The position numbers and the translations under genes are program-made. From the NCBI RefSeq assembly GCF_963676685.1, contig NC_092346.1, forward strand, positions 45,009,289-45,073,288: DNA of 64,000 nucleotides, in the 5' to 3' direction. The notes beneath the pieces are model-generated. The model saw nothing but the letters and a program-made list of their open reading frames with translations. It was not told the origin of the DNA and did not search any database. This stretch comes from Mytilus edulis. Its lineage: Eukaryota > Mollusca > Bivalvia > Mytilida > Mytilidae. Below, piece by piece: positions 1 to 14,100 of this stretch. Within the stretch, counting starts at the first letter, position 1; every line of letters begins with the position of its first letter.

Positions 1-329
1 CCTTCAGTGTGTAAGCTGGTAAGTACAATACAACAGTGTAAGGTAAGGAAATAAAGATTACTTTTGAACAATAGTTTACCAGGGCAGTAAATAGCCTGAC
101 CTGTAAGGGAGGCAGACTGCCGAGCGGAGCGGACCTATTTTATGCACAAAATTATATTTTTTCGGGCATTTTCTCTGTGTGCAATGTACCTCTACAGAAT
201 CCACCACTTGTTAGATTTTTGTTACATCTAATAAATAAGCAACTGGCAGTAATTCATTCAGTGGTTTTGGTTTGGTGATGTGTAACATATTTGTTTTTTG
301 TTCATTTTTTTTGCACATAAATTAGGCCG

Positions 330-530
330 GTAAGTTTTCCCGTTTGAATTGTTTTACATTTGTCATTTCGGGGCCTTTTATAATTGACTATGCGGTATGG
401 GCTTTGCTCATTGTTGAAGGTCGTACAGTGACATATAGTTGTTTATTTCTGTGTCATTTTGTCTCTTGTGGAGAGTTGTCTCATTGGCAATTATACCACA
501 CTTTCATTTTTATTTATTTTAGATTAGGTG
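330..530 (+). repeat. Dispersed repeat R1, diverged copy
   Basis: The copy contains the family hallmark GAGAGTTGTCTCATTGGCAA followed by a variant of ACCACA(T)CTT. Other copies in the window are at 12130-12275, 41090-41160, 42920-43045 and 49150-49312 on the plus strand, and 5575-5745, 34785-34910, 35275-35570, 48490-48895 and 52095-52290 on the minus strand. I know this family from experience as frequent in mussel DNA, but cannot name it. Confidence 0.7.
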
Positions 531-1714
531 TGCCGTTAAAGTAAGACTTTTTTAATGCTTTTTCCTGCTTTATGACTCTTCACGAGCTATTTTTACTTAG
601 TTTAAGGGAAACAATTTGCGAACTTAAAATAAAAGGCCCCCCTGAAGTTGATTATTTTTTTGTGGTTTATCCTGCTTTTTTGGTAGTCCAAATCGAGCTA
701 TTTCAACTTCGTCGGTCATTGTTGACCTCTTCCATGTTTAAAGGCGCCGTAAAGATATCTCACAACTGCAAGACACAACTGACAAGGCTAACATAAGCAA
801 TAGTATTTGTTTTATATTTGGGTAGAACTACGTGTGCAGAGGAGTTGAGTACCGTTTAGCGATATTCACCAGTTCTAAATATCAAGCTCACCCTGCCATT
901 ATGATTAATCACCTTGTTGGTTAAACTATAACAACCAGTGCTTTTACAATAAAACCATTTTTTTTCTTTTCTTTTTTTTTTATTTTGTCAGTCTGCAATA
1001 GGAGGCAACTGCCTACATGCCTCCATGTAATTTATGGCCCTGGTTTACGCAGGAGTCAGTGAATGACTAAATCATAGCTTGTATACATTCATTTAGCCTT
1101 ATGATCGTATTTGAATGATGATATATATATATAATAAAGTCCCTTAGTTACGTACATGTAGCTAATGCATTTAATATGATTTATTATATTCAATTTATTG
1201 GAGTGTAGTATTATCTGGAAAAGGAGTTTCTGAGCCAGACCTTTGTCTGCATTGTATCATGCAGTATTTATTCTTTTGTTGAACAAAGAATTTCAGAAAA
1301 CTTCAACTTCAAAAAACATAATGTACACTTTGTGCTCCGTTATGACTTAAAAGTTCTGTCATTTATGTCAACAGTTGCCATAGATAAGATAAAATAAGAA
1401 AACTTTATTTTGATTCGGCATACATGTAAGTTAATTTGTTGTTAACAAATGGACAAATATGGCCGTATTTTCACCTCAAAAACTTCTGTGTACAGACTTA
1501 CCTGTGCTGTTTGGAAAGTTTTAAGGCCTAGCAAAAAAAAAAGGGAGGTTCATGAATCTGGGTCTGTTTGCGCCCATTTATGTTCGTACACAATCACGTT
1601 CTCACCCTTTCACTTCCACACCCTACACGTTGGCACCTAATTTTTTATTGGTTTTGTGTTTAATGACTTTGTAATCAAGTTTTGGCAAGTGAATTCCTAT
1701 AAGTATATTTTGTT

Positions 1715-2040
1715 TTCATTGTCTCAAAATAAAGTGAGACAACATTTATTTTTTGTCGAATAAATTTTAATCATGTTTTGGATTGTGTATTGTTAAAAAA
1801 AATAATCAGTTTCTAAATTAAGTGAGATTCTGTCAACATTTTTTTTGTTGTTGTGTTGAATAAATCTTAATCATGTTTTGATTATATGTTTTTAGTGTAT
1901 TGCTATAACTTTATTTCATTGTTTCAAAATAAAGTGAGATTCTGACAACCTTGTTTTTTGTGTTGATTACATTTTAATCATGTTTTGGTTAGTGTATTGC
2001 CTTAATTTTTTGTTTCATTGTTTCAGATCAAAGTGGTTAC
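1715..2040 (+). repeat. Minisatellite of about 100-bp units, 3-4 copies
   Basis: The anchors AAATAAAGTGAGA (1727, 1929; degenerate near 1817) and TTAATCATGTTTTG (1768, 1868, 1974) recur about every 100 bp, with GTTTCATTGTTTCA between. Each unit carries AATAAA, but this is a by-product of the A/T-rich unit rather than a set of polyadenylation signals. Confidence 0.75.
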
Positions 2041-3177
2041 CATTAAGCTGCTTAAACAATTATCTATTGTGTTTCCATTTAAAGTCTTCATTTTTTTTTA
2101 CTTATACCAAGCTTAATACATGCAGTATTTACATCAAAACAATTTAAGGATGTACACCTCTGAGAAGCCAAAAATTGCTAGAATTAAACTTTTTTTCTTA
2201 ACCTGATTTTTGGGTTTATAAGACTGTAAAATAATAATTGGTGAAGAAAATCATATGGTGGTGCTCTTCCTTTTTTGCTACAGCACTTTGAAAGTACCCA
2301 ATTTTGATGATTTTTTTATTTTTCATCAATTTTTACCTATTTTTGGGCTATTTGGGGAAAATAAATACAGTTCCACAATTAAACTTTTTTTCATACTTTC
2401 AATAAAGATGAAGTGGACCAATCTGAAAAAAATTAACCTACAAAAACTACAGTTAAGTGTTAATACAAGAAAGTTTAATCATACTTTGATGCTTTTTTGT
2501 GTCAAATTTACCATGCTGTCAATTTTGTAAATTTGTGATTTTTCTCTGTTTTAAGAACAAAATGTATATTGTTTCAACTTTTTTTGTTAAAAATGATTAA
2601 GATAATACATATCTAAGAAGTTTGAAAAGAAAAAAAGTAATATGGAATGTACATGTTTCTGGTGAAATCATTTAATGTATCCCTCACCCATTTTTTCAAA
2701 ATTATGGCTAAAGAGACTGACTTGATTGGTAATAAAATTTGAAAAATTATTCCTCAAAAACTACTCCTTGTTAGTACACAATTTTTTCACAGAGTTAAGT
2801 TTGATTATAAGATTTTTCAAATTCATTGATATTTTCCACTTTTGTCACATATTTTAGAAATAATTCCAGAACAAGATTTTAAGGAGACTGAAATGTCCGA
2901 AGAATACATCATTAAAACAACAATCATGATTTTCTAATTATTCAACCAGAATTTGCTTTAAAATTGGGTGCGAATGTGTAGGGTGCGAACGGACCTTGGA
3001 CCCGAAAGTGGGAGGTGCGAACATGTAGGGTGGGAAAGTGTATTGTGTGCAGACCAGGGTCATCTGTGTCATGATGGTCATATTCCCCATTTATTTTTTC
3101 ATTGTGAAGGTACTTTATCACTTTATAAAAAATATAAATGTTAACATACATGTAAAGGCATTATATCATGAAAAAAC

Positions 3178-3242
3178 TTAGGCCATATAAAAAAGTATGT
3201 GTTGTTCCAGTTACATCTGAAAAAAAGTAAGGGTAGGTAGGT

Positions 3243-3273
<31 letters not shown>

Positions 3274-3419
3274 CATTGAGTCTATGGGAGCAACATTCTG
3301 ACTTTAACAGTGCTTAATGAAAAATGGCAATAAAATCTTTAGGGTAGGCTATTTTTAAGCTGAAAAAGTAGGGACGGTAGGGTAACTGGAACCACACATA
3401 TATTTTTATTTGGCCTTAT
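3178..3419. mobile_element. Short MITE with inverted ends
   Basis: The left end (TTAGGCCATATAAAAAAGTA then TGTGTTGTTCCAGTTAC) is inverted at the right end (GTAACTGGAACCACACATAT then TTTTTATTTGGCCTTA). A long poly-T tract (about 3248-3273) lies inside. About 240 bp with no coding capacity. Superfamily not assigned. Confidence 0.65.
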
Positions 3420-4402
3420 GACATATGACTATGTTCTACTCGGAGGTATTCTTTTTTCACAACAAAATTAATTTGCACTGACTAATTAAGTCAAACAAAG
3501 GATCTAGAAAAGTGAGGCATGAATGCTGGTACCGTAGTCATTTGCATTTTTTGTTTGATAGATATACATATGGAATAAGAAACTTTATAAATGCTGATCT
3601 GCAGAATATGTTTAATCAAACAAACAATTCAGTTAATTTACTGCAATTTATTATTATAAAATGGCACAAATTAAACCAATATATATATAGAATAGATCTT
3701 TAATACTGAAAGGACAAAATTTTAAATAAGTGATCTGCATGTATTGTTTAAAAACAGGAAACCTCTGTTTCATGTTAAAATATTCATTTTAAAGAAAAAA
3801 TGCTCATCCATATAACAGAGCTGAATTATTCAGCCTTATTCTGACATCTCCTTGATGTTTAGGGTTTTCAGATCCAATGTTTATGATAGGATATCAAAGT
3901 CGATCGGGTTTAACCTATTCCTTATGCACTGTCCTAGTTAGAATGAACTTATAACCATGTGTACTTATAGTTACAGACTTTAGTTTGAACCTATCCTGTG
4001 CAAGTGTAGTCTCATTTCAAAGTACTGTGTACTTCTCTAACAATGAAAGGATTGGATGGTTCTGTTAAACTAAAAATGCATGTCAAAAATTTGATATATA
4101 CATTCATATTTCAGTTATAAACATAAAAACAGGTTCAGAAAATTTCTGTTCTAGATTTGTACATATTCTTATCAGTATAGATCAACAAAGATCTACAATT
4201 AACTGGTAGGTACCAGCATTGTCACGATAATCTATCACAACATCTATTTATTATTTGGCTACAGTGAAACATTGATTACAAAATGATTTTTAAAAAGTAT
4301 TGATTTTAAATGTATATTTTCTTTGAAATAGAAATAGGATTTAAAAGTTTCATTGTATCTTTAGTAAATTCTTTGAGTCTTTTGTTTGTTTTATATTTCA
4401 GT

Positions 4403-4549
4403 TCAACTTGAATTTCAAAGGGTTAGGAGAGCCTGAAGATTTGATAGATTTTACTGTAGTTTATAAGAAGGCCAGAAAATTGTAAATATTTTCATTTCCA
4501 AAGTAGACTGAAACAGGAGTGGACACAGGTTTTCACATTTTCATCAATT
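4403..4549 (+). other. Candidate exon: 5' UTR exon of RNase 1, or last coding exon of an upstream gene
   Basis: The stretch starts after an acceptor-like tract ending in TTTCAG and ends at a perfect GTAAGT donor at 4550. The next acceptor (CTGTAG, ending 5149) leads straight into the RNase 1 start codon. RNases 2 and 3 also have a non-coding first exon ending in a GTAAGT donor, so a 5' UTR exon is the simpler reading. Against this, 4403-4486 is also open in one frame for 27 codons, with a plausible acidic-then-lysine-rich end before TAA, and could be the last exon of a gene entering from the left. I do not recognise that peptide. RNA-seq junctions would settle it. Confidence 0.35.
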
Positions 4550-5158
4550 GTAAGTTATTCAATTCTTTAATTTGCTTCAGTTATTTATTTGCAGGAAAAT
4601 TCCTTGTTATAATTTAATAATTATTGGAAATTATTTATTACCGGGTAGTTGTTTTTTAATTCTTAATAATTCTATGTGTATGAGACTATTTAATGTTGTT
4701 TGAAGATCTTGTTGACCTAAGTTAAATTTATTCACACTTTTTCTAGACTTAAGTTGATTAAGATTTAAAAGACAGGAAGAAGATCTTTTAAAACACTGGA
4801 CACCACTAAAGTTTCTACATGTGTTTTCTCAGACATTCAGACCTGCTATACCAAAGGGATAGTCATAAGTTGAAAACTAACATACAATATTATGGCAAAA
4901 TACAAAAAGGAGCAAATTTACTTAGTGCTAGGAGCACAAAAATCATGCTCGAAGCATGAAATCCAGCATTTTGATTGGTTGATTTTGGAGTATGAGTACA
5001 AAAAACAGACTCGAAAGTTTTTATGACTTCATAGGACTATGTTATTTATATTGTATTCAATTACTAGAAGTTTTATAGACATGACAATGCATGAACAACA
5101 CTTGAAATAGTATTTTATTTAGTATATTATAATTATTTTTTTACTGTAGGTTGACTTG

Positions 5159-8100
5159 ATGTTTCCAGCCATGAAGACACTTTTCCTCTTTGCTCTTTGC
5201 TTTACACTCAGGTACACCCATTTATACTAAAGAAATATCTAGCAATCTATGTTATTTTGATTTATTGATTTATTTAAAATCACATTCATAACAATGGAAA
5301 GGGAAACATATACATGTAGACTATAAAACTTCCTTCTATATAAGCCCCAACATTTTATTGACTGAATGAATTTTGCACTTTCAAATGTTTCTGTAAATTT
5401 TGAAATGTTTTGCTTGCATTCATTATTTATGATTTAAGAAATATGAACATAAATGCATGATTAAGTATGGAAATTTCTGTGAAGCTTGTCTTGTTGCCAT
5501 TTTCGCAAAAAAAAACCAACAGTGCAAACATTTCTGAACTTACAATTATAATTAGTGCTATAAGATTGAAGGAAATATAAAAATAAGAAGATGTGATATA
5601 ATTGCAAATGAGGCAAATCTCCACCATAGACCAGATGGCATAGAAATTAGTAACTTTAGGACACCAAACTGCCTTCAACAATGAGTAAAACCCATATCAC
5701 ATAGTCAGCTATAAAAGACCCTGAAATGACAAATGTTTAAGAGCACATCTTTAATTCCATTAGTAGAATAAGGCAGAAAGCTTGCATTGTAACCATAGAA
5801 TAGCTTTTAAATCTACTTTGCAGTCAGTCGGCAGATTGGGACATTTTTACATTTACTCAAGAATGGCCTACCACTGTGTGTGTTCAGGGAGAGCAAGAGG
5901 TATGAACAATATATGCATTAACAAACTGGGAACACAAGGAAAGAAATTAATCCTTTGACTGATAATGTTTCTCTTATCTAACACAAATAAAGGCAACCGT
6001 AGTATACCACTGTCATAAATCTATAAGATTGTCCATACTTTGAGTTAGAGCTTAAGGAGGATTCTATAACTTTGATATAATTTCTCCCAAAAGTATTCAA
6101 TCAAACTGCTAAAATGTTAGTGAGAAAGTGCAGGTGGGTTTTATATTTGCATTTATTGTTTGAAAGAAATGCATTACAAATTTAGAATTTAAAAATGACA
6201 TTATTAAGAAAAGAATCTGTATCAGAAAATCATCTTACCATTATTATTAATGTACAATATTGTATACTTTTATTGTTTACAGCACCATAAGTGTGTAATA
6301 CCTGATGGAGTATCTACTTGGTCTATACATGGACTCTGGTTAGTTTCATTATATACTTTCATATCAATATTTTACTACAAGGTCTGCTAGCAACTTACTG
6401 CATTTATATTCTGTTAGACTGAATTATATACAATTATAGCCTTTGTATGATGTCGATACAAGGATATACTTCTTTGGGTCGATATATCCTGTATTGACCT
6501 CATAAATAGGCTATAATTGTTATATTATTAATTTCCAACCATATTTATATCAAAATCGTTATTTGATTTTGTTGGAATTTTAAAGATATCATATTGTCAC
6601 CTAGACAATAACAACATATTAGTTGTTATTTCATTTACCTTTTTTATTTTTACATCTTATGAATTTGAAGATTTTTTTCTTCAAATAATTGATCATAGAT
6701 AAAAAAAAAAAAAAAAAATGATAGAACTTTTAACAATATCATGAAATTCATTACATGACATCACAAAGTATATCAGACCTGCCAACTTTTGAAAATCTCC
6801 ATGGGGGATTTAGCGCGCGACCAGATTTTAAAGAGTTACATTTTTAGCGACTTTTCTGTGTGCATTGTTTTTTACTCATAAAATAGTCTAAGTTCTCTCC
6901 TTTTTTCTTTTGGTATACTAATGATGAGCTTGTAGGCCTTGATTTCTTTTATTTGCATGATTCTTGTACTATTAAATTATAAAATTGACAAAATAACTGA
7001 AGAATAGAGAAAAATGGCATTAAAAATAAAGGATTCAAAGTAGAGACCCCCCCCCCCCCTTTTTCCCCCCTCCAAAGACCTTCTTATCTATGAACCTTGA
7101 CTCAAAAGACCTAAAACTACATGTCCTAACGTTTGAAGGATGAAGACAGATTTTGATTTAGTCTTACTTATGGTCTTATCAGTATCAATGAGAAAATGGA
7201 TACAATTTGAGTTATCTTTCTTTGTATTCAGAGGTGCTCTTACCGGCGGAGGCTTATACAGTAACACAGTAGAAGTGAATACAAAATGGCGTCGATTTTA
7301 AATCAACAGACACACGACGTCTGGTTTCAAAAATTAAACGGATTTCCAGATAAACGATGTTTTCTTGAGAGTTCATTACAGTTCTCATCTTTCAATTAAT
7401 TATGATTTTGTTGTGGAACTACGGCAAATGTTGCAAATTTTGCTTGTATGATAAATTGATTAAAATTGAAAGGCTGTTTGACCAAATTTGTGTATCCATA
7501 CAAATTAATTTTTAGGACTGTTGCGACCCATTAGGTAATCTGATTACATACAACCACTAATTATGACACCTGTTGTGACTGTTGATTAGCGTAGGGTTGT
7601 TAACTTGTCATAATATGTCCCCAGGTAAAATTATAGATTTTTTAAAATTGATCAGAAAAACTGAAAAATCGGTAAACAATAATTTTTTCGGGTAGACTTG
7701 CTGAAAATCGGGATTTTGACTAGTTTTACGATCCCGATATCGGGATTCGGGTTGAGGGATAAAAATCGGGATGATACCGCGAAAATCGGGATAGTTGGCA
7801 GGTCTGGTATATCAGTTTTAAGATATTCTAAAAATAAACGTGCAATATGCATTTTGCTGTGCAATATACTTTTTGCTATCCGCCGTTTTCTCTCTACCTT
7901 TGAAAATATAGTTTAACATGTGACTATCCCTGAACCAATCAAATTAGTTGAAATATACAAATTAATAATATAAGCATATATATAAAAAAAAAAATGCTTT
8001 ACATTAAAAAAAATGTGGAATGAAAAGTTTGATAACTTGATATTTGCAATACCATTTTGTGCACACTAAAATAAATTTGTAATCCTTCATAATTACATTA

Positions 8101-11100
8101 AATTGCATATACTTGTTATATCAAATTGGCTTGCTGATTTTTGAAATACCAAACAGTGTCAAAATAATCTCAGAAACATGTTTTAAAATTGTAAAATTGA
8201 ATTAAAGTGTGAGCAAAAGTTTAACCTTAAAAAAAGTTAATCACATCAACATATTTTAAACAGAATTAATTGGAGAAAGTTTATTGCTTAAAGTTGACGA
8301 GAAGAGGTTGTATAGAGGCAACAATTGAGATTAAAAATCTCTAACACAGTGTTAACCTTTGATCACTTTGAATATTCTATCTGTATTATACATGTATAAT
8401 ACTGTTTCCTGATTTATTTTGCACATACAGCTACTCAAAATTTTAACTTTTTCTAAGTGGGTAATTCTAAAATAATCATCCTTTTTCATTTAATTTTAGG
8501 CCTACAAAGTATGGAACAGAAGGTCCAACAGAATGCAGACAAGTGCCTTTTGATGCTAATGTCATTAAGGTAAATACTGTGGAATCATAAATATTCTTGA
8601 GATACTAATTTTATAGGATTTCTTGGATACAGTGGAACCACAAATTTAAATGTTCATTGGAAAACAAATTTTCTAAAGGAATGTTTGTAGACTTTGTCAA
8701 AACATTGAAATTAGATTTCCACAAAAGTGTAAGTTTTCCTCAATCTACAAAATAATGTATCCACCAAAATAAATGAATCCACAGCACTGCAAAGTGAAAG
8801 TTTTTTTCTCTGACTTATAAGTTATAAAATCTAAGACCAGTCATTCTTAGTTGAAACTTTTTTCTTGCTAAATAGAAAATTCTATTACAGTGAGTTGCTT
8901 ATAGGTGTTACTGTAAAACTTTACCTATAGCTCAACCTGTTTTTAAAATTGACAATACAATAGGGACATTTAAATTGACCAGTTGGTATTGTTAGATTTA
9001 AATCTACCTTGATGCTACCTGTAAAAAATTTTATTCACCTAACCCAAAGTTTCAGCATGCTTTTTTCCTGAACTTTTTCTTACCTAGGAATATTCTATTG
9101 AGAGATTTTTATTTTACTGTCATTCAAAATATTTAGGAGTTATCAAGCCAAACAAGCATGGCTATATCATATATATATATTATATGGCCTAAAATGCACT
9201 ACATTTCATCTTAATGTTTGCATAGCCACTACTAGCAGTGTTTAATACCCTAAATAATCCAGTCGTAATATTTCACTCACTTTATGAAACATCAAAATCA
9301 TATTTGAATAAACAATTTCATTTATTTTTTTACACTGATATTTGACATCTCATCCACAATTCCAAAGTTTTTAAATAATTCCCAATTTTATTTATTTTTC
9401 ACTACTTCACTAGATTTTTTTCTAAATCCATAGTATAAATTCTGATTAACTTCCCATGATATACATCCTAATTTAACAGGTGCAGAATCTATACATAATT
9501 CAGAATCTTGTAATTTTTTTTTATCATTTCCATTACTATATTCCAAATAGTTATCCTCACTTTACAAATATTTTGTAATATTTTATTTATATTTTTACTA
9601 TATATCACTTGATTTTTCTATATCCACAGTAAACATTTTATTTCATTTCCTATTATAAATTTCCAAATCAAACAATATTTGATCCAAAATTTTATAATGA
9701 CTATTTCCAATTTCACATTCACTTAAAACATTTCCCAACGTTAGGAATATTTTAGAATATTTTACTTTCATTTTTCACTTTATCACTAGATTAGACTATA
9801 TTCACTGCATTAATTCAACATTTTATTTCATTTCCAAGATCCCATTTAAATGGTAAATCATCTTAAGTTTGTAATAAATCCCAAATTAATAATGAATGTT
9901 TTTAAAATCACATTTAAAGCCACAGAAACATGTTGGATGAACTCACACTATATCTCCTACTTGAATTCCAGTTTTGAAATTTTTTAATCTTTAACATAAC
10001 TAAATCCCATCGTATGAAAATTTGAATTTCCTTGAGCAAACACAGCATTTTATGCACAAAAGTCCCACTAATATTATAATAGATTTCAAAGAAAAAACAC
10101 AGCAAGGTATACTCCAAACTGATTTTCGAATTTTACACATGTACAACATCATATGTAAGCCACACAAAACAGTTTGAATGAATTATTTCCTCCTTGATGT
10201 CCTTCATGACAATAAAATCTTGAAAAAAGCACATCACATTTTAAGAAGCAAAATTGCTATAAAAAATCTAAGAAGTGAATTCAAATAAAATAAATCCAAT
10301 ATTGTATGCACAATGACACCAAAAGATTTCAAACATTGCAAATAATAATCCAAAAAGAGAATCTTGAAGGGACATGTGAAGAAATGAACAACATATCCAT
10401 CTGAAAATTTAAACTGTAAACACCTGAACAGCTATTTCTTGTTTCACTGGCAGCTGGACAATACTATATATAAGGGTTAGAATTTTAAAGAAGCATTTAG
10501 TGTGTAAAAACAGTTTAATTTTCAACCATATTAATACATATTTAATTTAATCTTTTACTGATTTAGAATTTTAGGTAAAAAATAGATAAATTATATATAT
10601 CAGGGATTTAAAACAATGAAAACCAAAACTATTTTCTTCCCTATCAATTTTTAATAGAATAATCCTAGGTAAGAAAAAGTTCAGGAAAAAAGCATGCTGA
10701 AACTTTGGGTTAGGTGAATAAAAATCTTTACAGGTAGCATCAAGGTAGATTTAAATCTAACAATACCAACTGGTCAATTTAAATGTCCCTATTGTGTTGT
10801 CAGTTTTAAAAACAGGTTGGGCTATAGGTAAAGTTTTACAGTAACACCTATAAGCAACTCACTGTAATTGAAGAACAAATTTGGATTACATTTTTGAAAG
10901 AAATTATGAATTTTTATACCACAATGTGATTATGTATAGCACAATGTAATTATACATATACCACAATGTGATTACATATAACACAATGTGATTATGTACA
11001 ACAAAACCTGATTATATATATATTATAGCACTCTGTGAAAATTAGCTAAGCAAGGAATTTTATAACATTTTACTAGAAAACATATTTTGATTTCAGAATA

Positions 11101-14100
11101 TAACATCAGAGTTGAGCAAGTTTTGGGCTAATATGTATGCTGATACTAGTGATACCAGTTTCTGGTGAGAATGCATTATAAACTTTTTTGACTGATTTTG
11201 TTTAAACATTTTTTTATTAGTAAGAACCTGCCCAGAAGGGCAATTGATATACATGAAGTCAATTCAATTCTTTTATGCCACATCTCCTTCTTATTTTTGT
11301 GAAGTAAATAGAAACTGGCTTGGTTACACAGGAAAAGTTTCCTAGTTTAGAACATTTCGGAACACAAAACAAAAAATGATAAAAAAGATTGACATATAAT
11401 TCATTTATGAATGAAATTTGAAATTTTTTATTTGATAATAATTTATTGATTTATTCACATTTTCATAGTGTCAGAAATGGTTGTGATTGAAAAGTGTTGA
11501 CCACAAACTTTACTGTCAGAATTTAAAGACAAAGTATTTGAATAGACGTTGATTATTTGTATTTGTTTGTAGTGGGCAAACTATATATAATATGCATTAA
11601 AACATTATGATCCATTCAAAAAGGGAAATAACTCTAAGCATTCCATTTTGTAGGGAGCATGAATGGACAAAACATGGAACTTGTGCTATGGATTTACCAG
11701 CTACAGCCACTGAATATTTGTACTTCAGAAAAGCTCTAGATGTAATGAAAGGACTAGATGCTACCATGTGAGTTTTAGTTTTAGAATTATGCAGTTGTAG
11801 TTCTAGTTACGAAAAAGGTATACTATGGATTCCTTAATATTCGTTGGATACTAATTTTCGTGAATTTCGTGGGTACAGGGGAACCACGAATTTAAATGTT
11901 CAACGAAATACATATTTTCTAAAAGAATTTATGCAAACTTTGTCAAAACCACGAATTTATATATCCATGATTATGCAAGTTTTCCTTAATCCACGAAAAT
12001 TGGTACCCACGAAAATAAATGAATCCACAGTATTTGGGTTTAATGTCAGCGAGACAGCAACCCAACAACACAAAGTATAAAAAATGATTAAAAATAGCTG
12101 ATTGGTTTTCCTGTTTTACACTAATCATTGTGCAACCCTTTATAGCTTGCTATTCGGTGTGAGCCAAGGCTTTGTGTTGGAGGCAGTACTTTGACCTACA
12201 TTGGTTTACTTTTACTAATTGTCGCTTGGATGGAGAGTAGTCTCATTGGCACTGTTACAACTACTTCTTATTTATGTAATTGCACACTTTTGTCAGATGG
12301 AAGCTTATCAGAAAACAACAAGAAACAAACCTACAAAGAAAATAGAGAAACTATAAAAATCAATGCAAAAATTTTGAAATATTGTAGTTTTTTCCTACCT
12401 ATCCTTCAAAAGAAAGAATTTTACCTTGAATTGCTTGACATAGGATTATGCTTGGCCTTAAAGAGTATACCAAAAACATATAAAATTGAGAATGGAAATG
12501 GGGAATGTGCCAAAGAGACAACAACCCGACCATAGAAAAAAACAACAGCAGAAGGTCACCAACAGGTCTTCAATGTAGCGAGAAATTCCCGCAGCCGGAG
12601 GCGTCCTTCAACTGGCCCCTAAACAAATATATACTAGTTCAGTGATAATGAACGCCATACTAATTTCCAAATTGTACACAAGAAGCTAAAATTAAAATAG
12701 TACAAGACTAACAAAGGCCAGAGGCTCCTGACTTGGGACAAGCTCAAATTATACATATTTCAGATTCAGTTGTTAATAAATATGTTATTTATCAGGTTCA
12801 GATTCAGTTGTTAATAAATATATTATCTTTTTCAGATTATTGAACAATAAGAATATAATGCCAAGTGACACAAAAGTTTATAATGTGAGTAAAAAGTTAT
12901 CTTTAATAGCCTGAGTATAACAGTTCACCAGTTTTCTTATTAGTGTGGTAGAAGAACATTCTTTTTGCCAAATCATGATAGAAGATCTTTTAAAATAAGC
13001 TATTCATCATCATTATTTCAAAAAAAAGTGCTTTAAAAGGACACATTTTCTTTCTGGTGAGGAGGGGGGGAGGCTTTTTTGCTAGAGTTTTTCAATAATA
13101 TGCCAATGGCCCAGGTCAAGATAGCTTGTATAGTTAACGGGCTGACATGTAATCTACATTTGCTTCATAATGTGATCAACATTGCTCCTTATTTACAAGT
13201 TTGATGTTAATATTTATAGGTCAGTCAGCTAGAAACAGCCATTCAGGACCAGATTGGAGTTGTACCAAGGATAGAATGTGCTTATGATCAGGTATTAGAC
13301 ATTTTCTGTTAGGTGTAATACCACCATTGATTTTCCCCTATTAGTTGAGCAGAATTTATCTTTGTTGCAAGTACCAAAAAAAATAGTATGAGTAAAGTTT
13401 AGTACTACAGACAAAATTTCACATAACATTCCATTGCATATAAGAAAATTCCACTCATCTTTCTTTAAATTTTATAAATGAGGTACCAAAAGAAAGAAGA
13501 AGGATTAATCTTTCAAATTGTGATAATTTCATTATGACATAATTATTACATAATTAATTGTTATGTAATTAGTTGCCATATTGTGATGTCCATACTTGAT
13601 TTGAATGAATTTAGCTTCTTTGTTATTCATAGCATCCCAAAATATTTTATAGATTCTTGCACAACACAGTTTGACCTCCAAAACTGTGTCTCAGATTTTT
13701 CCTATTTTATTTAATTCTCTCATAAATCTTCAATGAAGTTTGCAGTATCGATTCATAAGAGACCACTAAATTCAATTGGGTATAAAACAATTTCTATTGA
13801 TGTTTTTGGAAATCTAAGACACGTTTTGGAGGTCAAGCTGTGTTGTACAAGAATCTATAAAATATTTTAGGATACTATGAAGAACAAAGACGCTAATTCA
13901 TTCAAGTGTGGACATCACAATATAGTAACTAATTACATAATAATTAATTATGTAATAATTATGCCATAATGAAATTATCACAATTAGAAAGATTAATCTT
14001 TCTTCTTTCTTTTGGTACCTCATTTATATAATATAAAGAAGGATGAAATGCATTACATCAGTTTAAAGTTGTCTGATTGGGAGTGAAAAAATCTTTGTAT

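Larger units (their letters stand above)
1..4402. other. Gene-poor stretch with repeats
   Basis: No gene was recognised. It holds a dispersed repeat at about 330-530, a minisatellite at 1715-2040, a MITE at 3178-3419, and A/T-rich unique-looking sequence. The small ORFs here have no recognisable domains or codon pattern. It could be intron or 3' flank of a gene to the left, given the candidate exon at 4403. Confidence 0.5.

Noticed and set aside
1715-2040. A cluster of polyadenylation signals
   Set aside because: The AATAAA motifs are part of a minisatellite unit, with no gene end in front of them.
7652-7916. Overlapping 70- and 72-codon frames on both strands
   Set aside because: They cross the end of the hAT-like element and the neighbouring intron; the ATCGGGAT repeats keep stops rare.
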